The notes under the pieces are model-generated. The model saw nothing but the letters and a program-made list of their open reading frames with translations, was not told the DNA's origin and did no database searches. Made by a program: the position numbers and the translations under genes. 28,022 nucleotides of DNA from assembly GCA_049999765.1 (NCBI GenBank), contig JBNGIQ010009149.1, positions 31,927-59,948 on the forward strand, read 5' to 3'. Shown here in pieces: positions 1 through 11,516 of the stretch (position 1 is the first letter of the stretch; every line of letters starts with the position of its first letter). Source of the stretch: Phaeoceros laevis (Eukaryota > Anthocerotophyta > Anthocerotopsida > Notothyladales).

Positions 1-296
1 GAACCATTTCTCAATGGAGGAGTCCTTGCCTACAAGCTCGTTCTCTTGCACTCCCTATCGACTACCCCAGACCTATCATGCCGTCTTATGTCCTGCTGTA
101 ATTCTTGTATTCTCCAATCAGATTGAAGCAAGCCTCGCTCACAACTGCTGAATGGGAATCTAGGCGTACGATGCAGTTTCGGCGTTAGGTCCCTTCCTGT
201 TCATAAACTTCATCCCGGATGTCACTGGTACCCTAATTTCCCCTCGAGGACGAGAGGGATCTGACTCCCCTTCTCGTTTGCACGAATTGAAGCTCA

Positions 297-1376
297 ATGG
301 CCTCGGATCTGTTCGCCCCGCAGGTGGTCATGGAGACCACCATGGGGGCAATCACGATGGAGGTGAGATGTTCACACTGTCCCGGTAACCGCGCAGTCCT
401 CTTGTTTCTGCTTCTCCTTTTTTCTTCTGACGTGCTCGCTTGCCCTTGGATTGCGCGCATTTCTGGCAGCTCTACGTGAAACAAGCTCCCAAGACCTGCA
501 GAAATTTTTTGGAGCTGTCACGCAGAGGCTACTACGACCAAGTCAAGTTCCACAGAGTCATCAAGGTGCGCTTTCCAGCAAGCTGTTGGACTCCACATAC
601 TTGCGGCAGTGTATTGTGAGCTCTGTGAGGATTTTCTGCCAGCCTTGTGCTGTTGCTGTTGTTTACAAAATTGCTTACGCAGGATTTCATGGTACAAGGA
701 GGTGATCCTACAGGGACCGGGAGAGGGGGTGAGTCGATATATGGGTACTCTATCCTCCCTAGCATTCTGAATTTGCATCACAAGGAGGAGGAAAAAATGT
801 TTGGAGTCTGGCTCTTGGCTTTCTTTGCAGTTTAGGTTTGTGTGTGCCGTTGAAGCTGAGACTGGGGTGCCTGCCTGTGCTTGGACCAGGCCCAAGTTTG
901 AGGACGAGATCACCCGGGAGCTGAAGCATACCGGTGCGGGGATTTTGTCCATGGCAAATTCCGGGCCCGACAGCAATGGCAGCCAGTTCTTCATAACACT
1001 AGCACCAACGCCCTGGTTGGATGGTGAGCACCTCACGCTAGCCGGCTGCATGTCGGGCCTCTAGGGCTTTTGGTGCGGGGTTCGGGCTTGAGTTGTGTGC
1101 GGCTTTATTGCAGGCAAGCACACAATATTCGGCAGAGTCTTGAAGGGCATGGATGTGGTGAAGCGACTTGGAAACGTTCAGACAGACAAGAGCGACAGGT
1201 CGGTAGTACTCTGTTGCATCTCATTGCAGTAACAGCCAAAAACTGAGAGTCTCACAGAAGCTTGATCTCATTTGGTGTCCTTTTTGTTGTTGCTGACTGA
1301 CTGACGTATTGCTGCTACTGTGTGTGTCAGACCTATTCACGATGTGAAGATGATCAGAACTCATGTGATGGATTAG
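297..1376 (+). CDS. CYP18-2: Cyclophilin-type peptidyl-prolyl isomerase, PPIL1/CYP18-2 family (6 exons)
   Basis: Six exons join into a 162-residue protein: 297-362, 470-565, 683-744, 890-1023, 1114-1198 and 1331-1376. Every intron (90-145 bases) starts GT and ends AG, and the reading frame is kept across all five junctions. The product is a single cyclophilin domain with almost no extensions, the size of human PPIL1 and Arabidopsis CYP18-2. Catalytic positions are present: R51 in FHRVI, F56 and Q59 in DFMVQGG, F109 in [10 protein letters not shown]117 and H122. The stretch [16 protein letters not shown] is characteristic of the PPIL1 branch. Family knowledge: these enzymes isomerise X-Pro bonds and PPIL1 binds SKIP in the spliceosome, so a nuclear role is likely. 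The start is the first ATG of exon 1 and gives a normal N-terminus ([17 protein letters not shown]). The 296 bases upstream presumably hold the promoter and 5' leader; I see no clear TATA box there. Confidence 0.95.
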
Positions 1377-3907
1377 GTGAACAAGTTCGGATATGTCGAA
1401 GCATACAAACAATGACACTATTGCTCGTTTGAGGGACTTGGACACGGCAGCAGCCCCAAGGCATTACATGAGCATCTTGCTGGCTGCTCCAGATGAACCA
1501 TTGCTTCATTCCTGTGCGGTGCAGACAGCAGAGCCAGCAGTTCCAGTGCAGACTGCTTGGAGTCGCTACAAGTTCAGGCGATGACAGTTTCATGAATCTG
1601 AGGGATGGAACAATTCAAGCACAACACCAGTACGCAGCTGAATTTTTGATAGAGTTTTTTGCAGATAGTCTATGTCGGCAGTATCTGCCTTGAGATCGGG
1701 AACCGCATTCCCATGTAGACTCGGATCTACTGTATTCAGGAACATGTCGCCACATGCGTTAAGGGTATCAGCGAGATGCAAGTGTTCGTGGCCCATTGAA
1801 CATGGCCCACTTGCTCTTTGTAGGCAGGCATATCTAGTGAATGCGTCAAAGTACGGGCACAGATTTTCACAGGTCGGTCCAGCTTGTGGCTCAGGTAGAT
1901 TTTCAGGTTGTGGCTCCCTGTGAGCTGCTCAGAAATCTTCATTTGTCCGGTCCATCGAAGTCTGGCTGTCCCGGTCACAAAAGTTCGCATGTAGGATAAA
2001 CGTTTTCTGTATGTCCTCCTGTACAAGGACCCACGCGCTAGCTGAAAGCCTCTGGACCACAAACCTTCCTTCGCACCACAACGAAAAAGTTGTGGACGGA
2101 TGTCTCCGAACATGCGCCGATTTTTTTGCTGACTCGACACTAAATTGGACAATCTTGGTACAGTTGTGTGAGAATGTTGACCATAGGTCGGCTCTTTTTC
2201 TGTATGTACGTGAGCATCGACATCACCCTTCGGAGCACTGTTTTAAATCGTCGGATATGCTTAGCAGTTCTGTTTCTGAAGGCAGCACTGCCCAGCTCGT
2301 CTGGGTATCGTACAGGCCTTCCCTTCCCTGACTTTTCAGGTTTCCAGATAATGCAGGTGGAAACATTGTCACGGTTCAAAGCAAGTAATCCCATACAGAG
2401 GGGCAGCAAGTTCTTTCCTCACCATGAAAGCCTTTTTTTGAGCATGTCACAGCCTGCAAATTATCTGCCAAGTTTCTCACTTCATCCGGAGGAAACAGCA
2501 CAACGAAATTGCAACGAGAAAATATAGCCGTCTTGGAACAAACAAATTTTCAAGTAGGTTGTGCTGCTGAGCCAGTCTGCGAAGAGCCATAACGCTTTTC
2601 TCAATCAAGAAGCAATCCCCTTAATGAACAGTCCAGGGTATTGGGCAAAACTCTGGACAACAGTTCAAGGGCAACCCTCTCACTGAATCAAGAAGTTTAT
2701 GGGCAAAAGAAAGACTTGGCCTAACGGTGCCTGCTGCAACAGTGAGAACAGGATGCAGTCGAGGACCGAGAAACCTAAATCCTTGGGCAAAATTCCCTAC
2801 ACTCCTAATTTCATGACCACGGCTAGAAATTCGACAAGACAGAATTGAAATCAAGCTGCCTGGCCTCAGCCGGGGAACAGAAAGAGAAGGTTCCTGAAGA
2901 CGGACAAATGACTATCTGCCAAGTTGTTCGCCTCACACTCGAAGTCCCTACGATAACCTAATATCTTTCTCCCCTGCCATTGGCCAACAAAATCAGCAAT
3001 GAATCGCCGGAGCTAGAGGGACACGACTGCAAGCAAGCTGCTGCTAGCCAGTCATCGCAACAAATCTCCTCTCGTCGTCACTTCCCTCGCCAGCGGCAAC
3101 GCAACAATCTCCAAGAAACTTCAGGCAAACATCGCTAAGCAGTCATCAACCGTAAGGCCAGCATCAGCCACCCGCAGACTATCGAAAATCCGAAGCCTTA
3201 CCACTACATATGACACAATCTACCACGTCGGCCTAGCCTCAGGAGGTCAAGCCCAGCCCCTCCCTCCACATGGCGCGCAGCTGCACTGTGGTCTTCGATT
3301 CCTGAATTGCTATGAAGCTACACAAAACAATGAAAATCTTGTGGCTGTGTGCTGGCAGGTGGCGGGTCCATGCATATCTGAACGCACTTCTGAAGCAGGC
3401 CCAACACGTGTGATAGCAAAGAGAGTTGTGGCTCGCATGAAGCCTGTCAGACGGTGGTGCTTCTGTTCTGTTCCACCCCTTTTGTGGTTCAGTCAGCCCA
3501 GTCATTCCAATTACCACCATTCTACACTGTTGAAGAGGGACCCAGCTGGTGAGGCTTTGTGCACGCTGGCTGCCTTGTCGGACGTTGGGATAGCCACCGC
3601 AGCTGACGTCAAGTTCCCACATGCTCTCCTGTCCATCGTGGCAGCTGTTTACCGCCACACGATTTTTAGGTTCACACATTGGGGGAGTATCTTGGCACCT
3701 GGCCTGTTGCGGTGGAAAGCTCACTTTTTATGACTATTTCGAGCTCAATGAGCAGCCGAGGATTCCTTAGCAACTTCCCAGAACCATACGATGTACGGTC
3801 AAACTTATCCTAACCCCGTTCTGAACATGGACAAAGTTTGTTATGGAACCCCTCACATGTGGCTGTGTTTCCTCTTTAGCCTCTTTAAGCTATATTTTGC
3901 TAATATG
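1377..3907. other. Non-coding stretch without a recognisable gene
   Basis: This 2.5-kb stretch begins with the presumed 3' UTR of the cyclophilin gene; no clear AATAAA signal follows the stop. Open frames on both strands are short (up to about 160 codons), have no recognisable domain, and show no intron pattern that joins them into a family I know. The longest, on the minus strand at 3239-3724, has unstructured composition and an overlapping open frame on the other strand, which suggests chance. No tRNA, rRNA or transposon coding sequence was seen. Confidence 0.5.
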
Positions 3908-4130
3908 CTTTTAGAGAAGTATATGTACAAAGTTTTTTTTTGAAAATATTCATGTAGACAGTTATGCTTATATCAAAAGGTCCACTATGGGGAATCTTAA
4001 AACCATGCATTTAGGGCTTTTAGAGAAGGTATATTTACAAATTTGTTTTTGAAAATATGCATGATGTAGAGAGATTATGCTTATATCCTTTACGTCCACT
4101 ATGGGGAATCTTAAAATCATGCATTTAGGG
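3908..4130. repeat. Imperfect direct tandem duplication, about 109 bases x 2
   Basis: Copy 1 (3908-4016) and copy 2 (4017-4130) lie end to end. Both start CTTTTAGAGAAG, continue with a T-run followed by GAAAATAT, then TTATGCTTATATC, then GTCCACTATGGGGAATCTTA, and end in ATGCATTTAGGG. They differ by scattered substitutions and small indels. The duplication is AT-rich and lies just upstream of the GC-rich leader region of the clock MYB gene. No coding potential. Confidence 0.9.
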
Positions 4131-4715
4131 AAGATATGCATTTACAGTATAGAGAGGTCTACTATACTGTACGTAGAATGCCGGAGACGTGCTTCGTGTG
4201 GTGGGTGACACGTACATCCCTAAGTGGTAGCTGCCACCTACTCGACAGGCGGACAGCAGAGCAGGGGGCTTGCGAGCCACAAACCCAAGTTCCGAAACAA
4301 CATTATTTGGACCGGAAAATCCGGGACTTATCCCATGGATATGGTGGGCCTCCCTGCGACGGTTGCGTCGCTGCCAACGTGGCGCACAAGCACGAAAAAA
4401 GTGACCGGCAGCAGGAGGTGGCGAACGGATACCGCGCCATTCAATGGGGCGGCGTGAAAAGCACGCCTTCTCTGCAGTTTCCAGTTGAGAGCACTTCCAT
4501 TTTTTCGCCGGCCCAATTCTTCTGCATTGGTGGCGCTGGTGGGCCCCACTCATCATCTCGTGGCCTCAATTAAACAGGCGCCACCTAGCCAACTTGTTGT
4601 CTACCGTTTCTGCAGTTCCGACAGCCAGGAGGGCAGAAAAAGCACGGGGGTTTCGCCGAAACTCTGGCGATATTGGCCGACTTCCAGCCAAGAGTTTTGC
4701 TGGGCCCGGTTCGAG

Positions 4716-4721
4716 CACGTG
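4716..4721. promoter_or_regulatory. G-box CACGTG, first copy
   Basis: A perfect palindromic CACGTG sits in the context GAGCACGTGACC upstream of the clock MYB gene. G-boxes bind bHLH and bZIP factors such as PIF-type light regulators, which suits a light- and clock-controlled gene. Binding is inferred, not shown. Confidence 0.5.
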
Positions 4722-4841
4722 ACCGACTCGCATCCCTGAGGTGGCGACAGAGCCTCTCAGCCACAACTTATCTACGTGGACTGTGTGTCCAGTCCGGTAT
4801 CCGGTGGCCGGTGGGCCGGCGCTTGCCCTGCGCCACGCGTA

Positions 4842-4847
4842 CACGTG
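4842..4847. promoter_or_regulatory. G-box CACGTG, second copy
   Basis: A second perfect CACGTG lies 126 bases after the first, in the longer palindrome ACACGTGT. Two G-boxes at close spacing upstream of one gene strengthen the case that the region is a promoter. Confidence 0.5.
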
Positions 4848-5134
4848 TCGCCACCTTTCCCGGGGCCAAGCTGCCGCAGCCACAAGCTTTTTCCGCAAAT
4901 CGGAAATCATTTTTGCGCACGGAAAATTCTCAGCCAAAAGTTTTTTGCGTCTCTCTCCGCGGGCTCTCTCTCCTCGGACACGCCGCGGGCCCGGCGCCCG
5001 GGCTTTACGTCACGCGGACACCTCGCCAGGCCGAGCAAGCCGTGCGCACGTCTAGGCCGGGCGCGCAGGGTGCAGTCCACCGTTGCCTTCCCGCACTCGC
5101 CTGCTGCTGCCTCGCAGACAGGTTAGCCGCACCC

Positions 5135-5154
5135 GCTGCTGCTGCTGCTGCTGC
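5135..5154. repeat. GCT trinucleotide microsatellite
   Basis: More than six GCT units run without interruption in the GC-rich leader region of the clock MYB gene. The number of units may vary between individuals. Confidence 0.85.
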
Positions 5155-6336
5155 GCTTCTGTTCAGGAGCTCTCGTCAAGTAGCCGCCTCGCAGAAGGAA
5201 GCGCTTTGCGCGGTGGAAATCGTTGCTGCTTCCGCTGCGGTGCTGGAGTTGGAGATCGTAGTACAGGGCTGGGGAGCTGCTTGGTTTGGTTGTTCTCCAT
5301 CACGCTCGCGGTGTGTGCTTGACGCTCTGCGCTCGGCTTGCCTGTCCTGGTTTGCCGGAGCCATAGCCGTGGCCGCCTCATGAGGCTGTGAAGAAGTCTT
5401 CTTCTTTTCCCTTCTCTTGTCTTCTCCGCTCCCGTCCTCTCCACTGCTATCCCTCCTTCATTGCTCTCATTTTCTCAGGGCTTGGCATCTGCTAGGGATA
5501 CTACTATCCTCCAATTCAAGGTGGAGCATTGTATCCCTCTCGCAGATCCGTCCTCGGTGCCCTGCGCACCCTGGCTGGCCCTCTCCCCCTTTCCTGTGGC
5601 CCGGATTCGGTTCCAGCTTGGAGCCTGGCGGTTTCTGCATTGTCGTCGTCTTCTTGGTCTCCGTGTCTGGTGCATGCAGCGAGGCACTGCAGGCATGGGC
5701 TGGAACGAATAGCTCTTTCCGCTGGAGGCAGGTGGTGGTGGAATTGGAGCTCGAAACCAGGGTATTGTGAAGTAGCTGCGGATCGGGAATTTTGCGCATC
5801 GGATCTGCTCCTGGCGAGGAGAGCTGGGATCTGAGGGAGGTGCTGCTGTTTTTCAGCAGGGTGGAGTGTGGTTTCTCGTACGGGATAGGTCGGTCGATGC
5901 ATATTGTGGCTTGCCAAGGCCCCGGAGAGTCAGGGAGAGAAGCAACCCTTCGCATGGCCCGAGATAGGTCAGGAGATGCAGGACAGCAGGTCAGCGATAG
6001 AAAGCCTCTAGCGGACTGCTGTACGGTGGGGCTGGGGTCGGAAACACGGTCTAGCTTGGCTGCAGTACTATCGCAATGAGGCCATGCTATCACAGGTGCC
6101 TGGTCGCGGAAATGGAGCTAATGTGCAGCAACAGGTTGTAGCGGGAGCTTGAAGACAACGATTGCCGGAGGTGGTTGAAGGTGCTGTTTTCATCTTCAGG
6201 GAAGCTTTGTTCGGCCTCATGTTTTCATGAAGTTGGAAGACTACCTCAACTCCTCTTCACGGCTGCACGGCTGCTGAGGGTCTGGGACAGCGGGTAGAGC
6301 CACGAGCCACGAGGTACTTGTCGACAGGTGGTACTC

Positions 6337-9300
6337 ATGATGACTTCCTCTCCATCGGTTGCACCACAGGTCTGTTCGATCTTACTCTCGTGTGAAGTGT
6401 TCGGTAAACCGCTCCTCTGGAAGCTGAACAGTGACTTTCAGCTTGGATGACTCGATTTCAAACGTGTTGATGTACTGTGGAAGAACACCATGAGTTAATC
6501 TTCGGTGTTCCAATCTGCAGGAAAGTGAGGATCGCGGTGGGTACTGGCGAGCATTTGGAAGTGGAAGTTCTCTGTTCGGAGATAGTGCACTTCCAACACT
6601 GGGGAAGTTATCAAGTGGCGAAATCTCGTCTTCTGTGGATGACCTTGCCCTCAAAGTAAGCTCCCAAGTTGTCACCACAAGCAAATGCACAGCTTGGTGT
6701 GAAGAGCTTCAGGGGCGTAGACATTGCATGACTCAGACGAGTTGTCATGATGTGCAGGTAAGGAAGCCCTATACAATAACCAAGCAGAGGGAGAGATGGA
6801 CGGAGGAAGAGCACACCAAGTTCCTTGAGGCCTTGAAACTGTATGGTCGAGCATGGCGTCGGATAGAAGGTCGATTGAAGTGCAGGCTCTGGCATTTTCC
6901 CGCAGTGTAGCTTGCCTTTGACAAGTGTCTCCGAACTTACAATCGCGGTTTTTCTTTGCAGAGCACATTGGCACCAAGACTGCGGTGCAAATCAGAAGTC
7001 ATGCCCAGAAGTTCTTCTCAAAGGTCTTTCTTCTGGGCATTTTGGGGCAGCTCCCTTCTTTGCTGAGTTTTGCCATATCCCATGCTTCCTATTGGAAGTC
7101 CGCACCACTTCAAATGTGGTGATCATCCATAAGTGCCTGCCTTGTCTGAGGAGACCTTCATAGGCATTCTGGCATTTGCCCCGACATTGACAGGTTGCGT
7201 CTTTGCTTTGCTCAGCTTGAAAGAGAAGCAACAGCAGGTGGTGGTACCTTAGCTGGAGTTTCACAAGAGATCGACATCCCTCCTCCTCGACCGAAAAGGA
7301 AACCAAGCCATCCATATCCAAGGAAGGCAGGAGGCAGTTTTTCTGGCAGTCCCCTGGTTGCGGACGAAGATAGCAGTCCTCCAGCGGCAGTTTCCCCTCT
7401 TGCCTCCAAGTCAGGGATGTCTGGGGATGGTGTTGCAAAGGTATGACCTTCCAGCCTCGTCGTTTGCCAAGATTCCTTCGTACCATTTTGGTTGGTGGTG
7501 TCTCACTGAGTTTCCCTCCTGGAATGCAGCCTGCTGAGTTTTCACCCTACAGCATGCCGAAGCCAGCGCCTTTGGACATACCCAGTCCTGCTGCTTCCCA
7601 GCCATCCGGGTCACCAGCAAGTTTGAAGCTGTTTGGACAGACTGTTGTGGTCCCAACTGCTCACATGGCTGCAGCAGCTCGTTCGAGTGATGTGCAGACC
7701 ACTATTGTCTCGAGGGCGTGTGTCTCAGAGGGGGCATGCGAGACATCTGAGGGCCGGATGCAGTCTGGAAAAGATGGGAAGTTTTTACTTTCCGCGGCCG
7801 AAGCCAGATTCGGAGAGAAATGTGGAACAAGGAGGCTACCAGCAGGCTCAAACGTTGAGTTGCTCGAGTCCGGAATCAGTGTCCTTGAAGGAGGCAGTGA
7901 TTCCAATGCAGCTACTCGAGCACCTCACAGAGGGGAGACCTCGCAGTCCGAGAGAAGAGATCTTTGCTGTCAAGACTCAGCCGGAACTTCTGCAAGGAGT
8001 GGGGAAATGTCAACGCCTGAGGGTCCCTACGATTACTCGCAGTACAGGGGTACAGCGACGGTGGCTCATCATCTGGCCGCTGCTCTGAATGCGGGCATGC
8101 ACCTTCACAACATGTCAGCGATGCCGGACAAGCCTCCGTTCACTCTCATGGACTTCGCAGCCCTGCATCCTGCGAGGTTCATGGCAGGCTTTCCAGGGCT
8201 TCCTGGTCTCCCTGCCGGCGCTCAGCACGCTGCTTTTAACCTGGAGAGCCTTGCCCGCATGACCCCTTGGCACACTGGTGCTGAGCGTCCTGCTTTTCCA
8301 ACTGGTGTGTGGCCAGGCCTTATTCCCGGAGCCACCGCTCCAGGATTGCCGGTGCCTATGGGAATACCTCTTCCGAGCGGCATGCCGAGGCTCAGGCCTG
8401 GGATGGAATGCGTAGGTGGACAGGATGACGGAGGAGCAGCAGCCGCAGTCGCTGCAGCAACCATTGCTGCAGCTTCCGCATGGTGGGCTCTGCAGGGAAG
8501 TGTGCCACCAGGTGTAGTGCATCCCGGTATGGCTGCAATGTACAACCCCAGTGCAGCTGCGGCCGCTGTAGCAAGTGTTACAGAGGCGGTGGTCGTGCAA
8601 AACTGCCGCCATCCAAGCAGATCTTCAGATCATCGCGGCCAACAACCGGAGCCGGAGGATGAGCAACAAGTGGGTTCCAATGACAGCGAGGACGGCGTGG
8701 CAGGGGATTCCCCAGCCCGGAAGTCCAGTGCAGTCAAGCGTGCCGAACGGGCATCAAGGATGAGAGAACAGAAGGCTCGCCGTGGACACTTCAGTGCACA
8801 CGCCGTATGTACCGACTCTTCTCCAGGCTGGGGTAATAGCTCCCGATCAACTCGTGCCGGCAGCTTTTGTGAAAGCAGTGCTTTCCCAGGTTGGATGAAG
8901 ATCAAAGGGGACAAGATGGGCGTGAATCAGAAGGATGTCGACAAAAGGCCAAGCCCGTCGTCCTGCAACGGAGATGGAGTCCGGAAACGAGCTAGGGTGA
9001 GGTCTATGAGCGGATCGAACACACCTCCTGGTGAGGGACGCCACAGCGACGATGGAGACAAAAGTGGGGACGAGAGGCAACCTTCTTCATCTGACGGAAG
9101 TGGCAGCGAAGCAGGTGACCCGCCTGTTGGAGGAAGTGTAAGGGGCCGCAGTTCGAACTCATCTGGTTGTGGAAACACACAAGGCGAAGGAGGGAGGGCA
9201 GCCTTTTTTGATGGTGGCTCCTCGGATGGAGAGGAGATGCCACAAAGCAGATCCCCTGAAGAGGGAGGCGACAACGCTGTCCAGAGTGCACACCATGGCC

Positions 9301-10196
9301 ACTCACCCGTAGACAAGCCCCAGACTGGAACTGGAGAGAGCAACAAGCAAAATGAGAAGATCACCTCTTCAGCTGCTGAACAATGGAGGATCGAGTTTGA
9401 CCGGGTCCCTACAGAAGTACGTTGCTGTCAATCCCGGTTTGTTGATGCAGCGATTTCTTATAATGGCCTGTTTCTCGTGTTCTGACCTTGTGTTGCACTA
9501 CTGCAGGAGCACTTGGCTTCTCAAGGTCCCTCAGGCAAGGAGGGCTCTCCCACGAGCGTATTGCAACGTCTAGGGTCAGGAGATGCTACTCCATCTAGCA
9601 GCCCTAATACGGATTGTCAGAGCTCACATGGGCAGCGAAATGGAGGTACTGCTCGTGCGTCTGACGCCTCTGCTCCCACATGCGGAGGTAGTCATTCCCA
9701 GGGTGGTTTGAGAACTGGTACTACTCTGAACGAGGTCCAGGAAACAGTCTCAGCTTCCCGAGAGAAAGATGAAGAGGAAGCGAGCTCCTTGTTAGAGACC
9801 AGGAAGGACCAGGACAGGACGCTGGAGAGCAACAGCGAACAAGATAGGGACCTGTGCCCAAGTCCAGATGCTGGGGATGCTGCTGCTGCTTCTCAGGATG
9901 ACGCAGCTCCCAAGTTTCAGGGCACCCGAGGTATAGATTCTAATGCAGAGGCCCATCTGCAACGGCTCTCAATGCTCCGAATGTGTCCAACTTCTGCTTC
10001 AAGCTGTGGAAGTCCTCGATTCAGTGGTATCGGGTTTGTACCATACCAACGTACCTCAACTGAGGCAAGCGGCACAGATAGCCCTGGAAGCAAAGGAGAG
10101 CGGTTGCATCTTCGAACTGAGGATGCTTGCAACTTTGAAGGGCAATCATGGAGACAAAAGCGGCCATGCACAAGGGAAGAACCTGCGCAAGCCTGA
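6337..10196 (+). CDS. LHY: CCA1/LHY-type single-MYB (SHAQKFF) circadian clock transcription factor
   Basis: Seven coding exons are inferred: 6337-6369, 6521-6655, 6758-6869, 6962-7023, 7216-7440, 7530-9416 and 9507-10196, giving 1047 residues with GT/AG introns of 89-192 bases. The MYB domain (about 57-114) starts [18 protein letters not shown] and ends SHAQKFFSK. It is split after IE and after FFSK, the places used by plant CCA1/LHY genes, and is followed by LEREA. Other family blocks are KLFGQTVVV (222-230), an alanine run leading to AWWALQG (about 506), GSNTPPGEG (about 683) and C-terminal GFVPYQR (994-1000). CCA1/LHY factors act in the nucleus, binding evening elements in morning-phase repression. 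The least certain part is the start: exon 2 has no ATG, and the nearest phase-compatible upstream exon gives [19 protein letters not shown] paralogs share the MYB domain, but the C-terminal blocks favour CCA1/LHY. Confidence 0.92.
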
Positions 10197-11516
10197 GCCC
10201 CCTTTGTTATTATTTTATGCTGTACCTAACTTAGTTTGGACAGATTCTTTGGAGATTTTTCGTGTGAGGATGATCCAATTTGTACACTAGCATTTGCATC
10301 CTCATAGAGGTTAGGTTCTTCATTCCGTCTTTGCAGAGGACACGAACTGGAGATGTGTACATTGCTGTCTCTTTGATTTGGCCCTTCTGAGCTCAAAAGT
10401 AGTGTACAGATGGAGGCACAGGCAGACTGGACAGGAGAATGTTCTATTATCCTCACTATGAGACTTTAATCAAGATCAACCCTGCTGGCAAAGCTTCGCA
10501 GGGTAAAATAGCCTTATGGAGCTCGTGTTGAAAGCAAGAGTTTGGCTCCTCTTTGATGAAAATGTAGGCTTGCTTTCCCGGTCCTGTGTTCTCGTCGTCC
10601 TTCTCTCCAACATTCCGGGCTAAACATGAAATTAGGTGGGCATCTGTATTACATCTCGATGACACTTCGAAACTCTCCCAATCCTGGTTGAATCTCGGAG
10701 TGAGCCCCACTGATCATGTCTAAACTGGTCGCAATCATGGGCAGAGGACTTGTTAAAGCATTTTTCGGCAATATCGTATTTAGCTTGAATTTTTGTAATG
10801 AGCCCGGCAGCCTAGTTAGGAGTATCAGGCAAAATGGGCGCCAAACTATGTGGTAGATCCTTCTAGCTATGCTGCTGTGAGGCCCTGCGGATTTTAGGGG
10901 AGACTAGGGTTAGGTTAGGCAAATCGGCTACTTAAGGCCCAAGCTCAATGTTTTCTGTTGTCGGGTGATTTTGAGGCGGCCACTATTTCCATCTCGAAGC
11001 CCTGTCCGTGTGTCTGGTTGATGGTTTCAAGAGGCCGTATTGAAGATCGTGGTATGCTCTCTGAGCATCACTGGCTCAGCGTTTGAGTCCAGGAGCCCTT
11101 GCTAGTTTCTCTCGGTGTGGTACATCACACCTGGTCTGCGGTAGTTGGGTTTGTCCTTTCTGCAGCCCCTGGCGTGTGTTTCTACCGAATGCTGGCATTT
11201 TAACTGGTGACTGGCAGGACCGTTTGCCCCGGTGTTGGCTTTGTATGGTGCATTTCCTGATCTCCTCTGTTTCTCTTGAATACCTACTCAGCACACTGTT
11301 AAGCTGTTGTGTAGATTCTTACCCGGGCGGAGCCGGGTCCTTACATCTGTTTGGGTACGGCAGCCTTGCCTTTCCCTGAGCGAATAGCTGTGCAGGAACC
11401 ACGATAGAATAGTGGGTATTCTCAGACTCCACATCTGGACTGAGACTAGCAGGTCTGGACTCGGACGGTGGCAAGTTCGAGCCCTAAAAATAAACCCTAT
11501 TTGCCGCCGTTCACCT
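10197..11516. other. 3' flank of the clock MYB gene; no gene seen
   Basis: The first few hundred bases after the stop are presumably 3' UTR, AT-richer than the coding exon. No canonical AATAAA was found close to the stop. Short open frames on both strands have no recognisable domain. A sequence near 11470 resembles a tRNA B-box (AGTTCGAGCCC), but no tRNA fold could be drawn around it. Confidence 0.5.

Larger units (their letters stand above)
4131..6336 (+). promoter_or_regulatory. Presumed promoter and 5' leader region of the CCA1/LHY-type gene
   Basis: This region separates the AT-rich duplication from the first inferred coding exon of the clock gene. From about 4700 it becomes GC-rich, with two G-boxes, TGGGCC-type elements near 4540 and 4700, an ACGTCA element near 5007, a GCT microsatellite and pyrimidine-rich tracts. 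A possible leader intron runs from a GT at 5122 to an AG at 5478, preceded by a long CT tract. Many ATG triplets in 5480-6330 imply upstream ORFs or more leader introns. Open frames of up to 236 codons here occur on both strands and have the low-complexity look of GC-rich leader DNA. The transcription start cannot be placed from sequence alone. Confidence 0.5.

Noticed and set aside
518-1051. A 177-codon minus-strand frame over the cyclophilin gene
   Set aside because: It lies across well-supported cyclophilin exons and introns and has no domain of its own.
3239-3724. A 161-codon minus-strand open frame
   Set aside because: No domain, and another open frame overlaps it on the opposite strand; likely chance.
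4673-5383. A 236-codon plus-strand open frame
   Set aside because: Alanine-rich low-complexity product crossing the GCT microsatellite and a possible leader intron, with other open frames in parallel. No recognisable domain.
5467-6093. A 208-codon open frame on the minus strand in the clock gene leader
   Set aside because: No domain, arginine/proline/serine-rich composition typical of GC-rich chance frames, and overlapping open frames on both strands.
11402-11490. Possible tRNA gene around AGTTCGAGCCC
   Set aside because: Only a B-box-like motif is present; no acceptor stem, anticodon arm or convincing A-box could be drawn.
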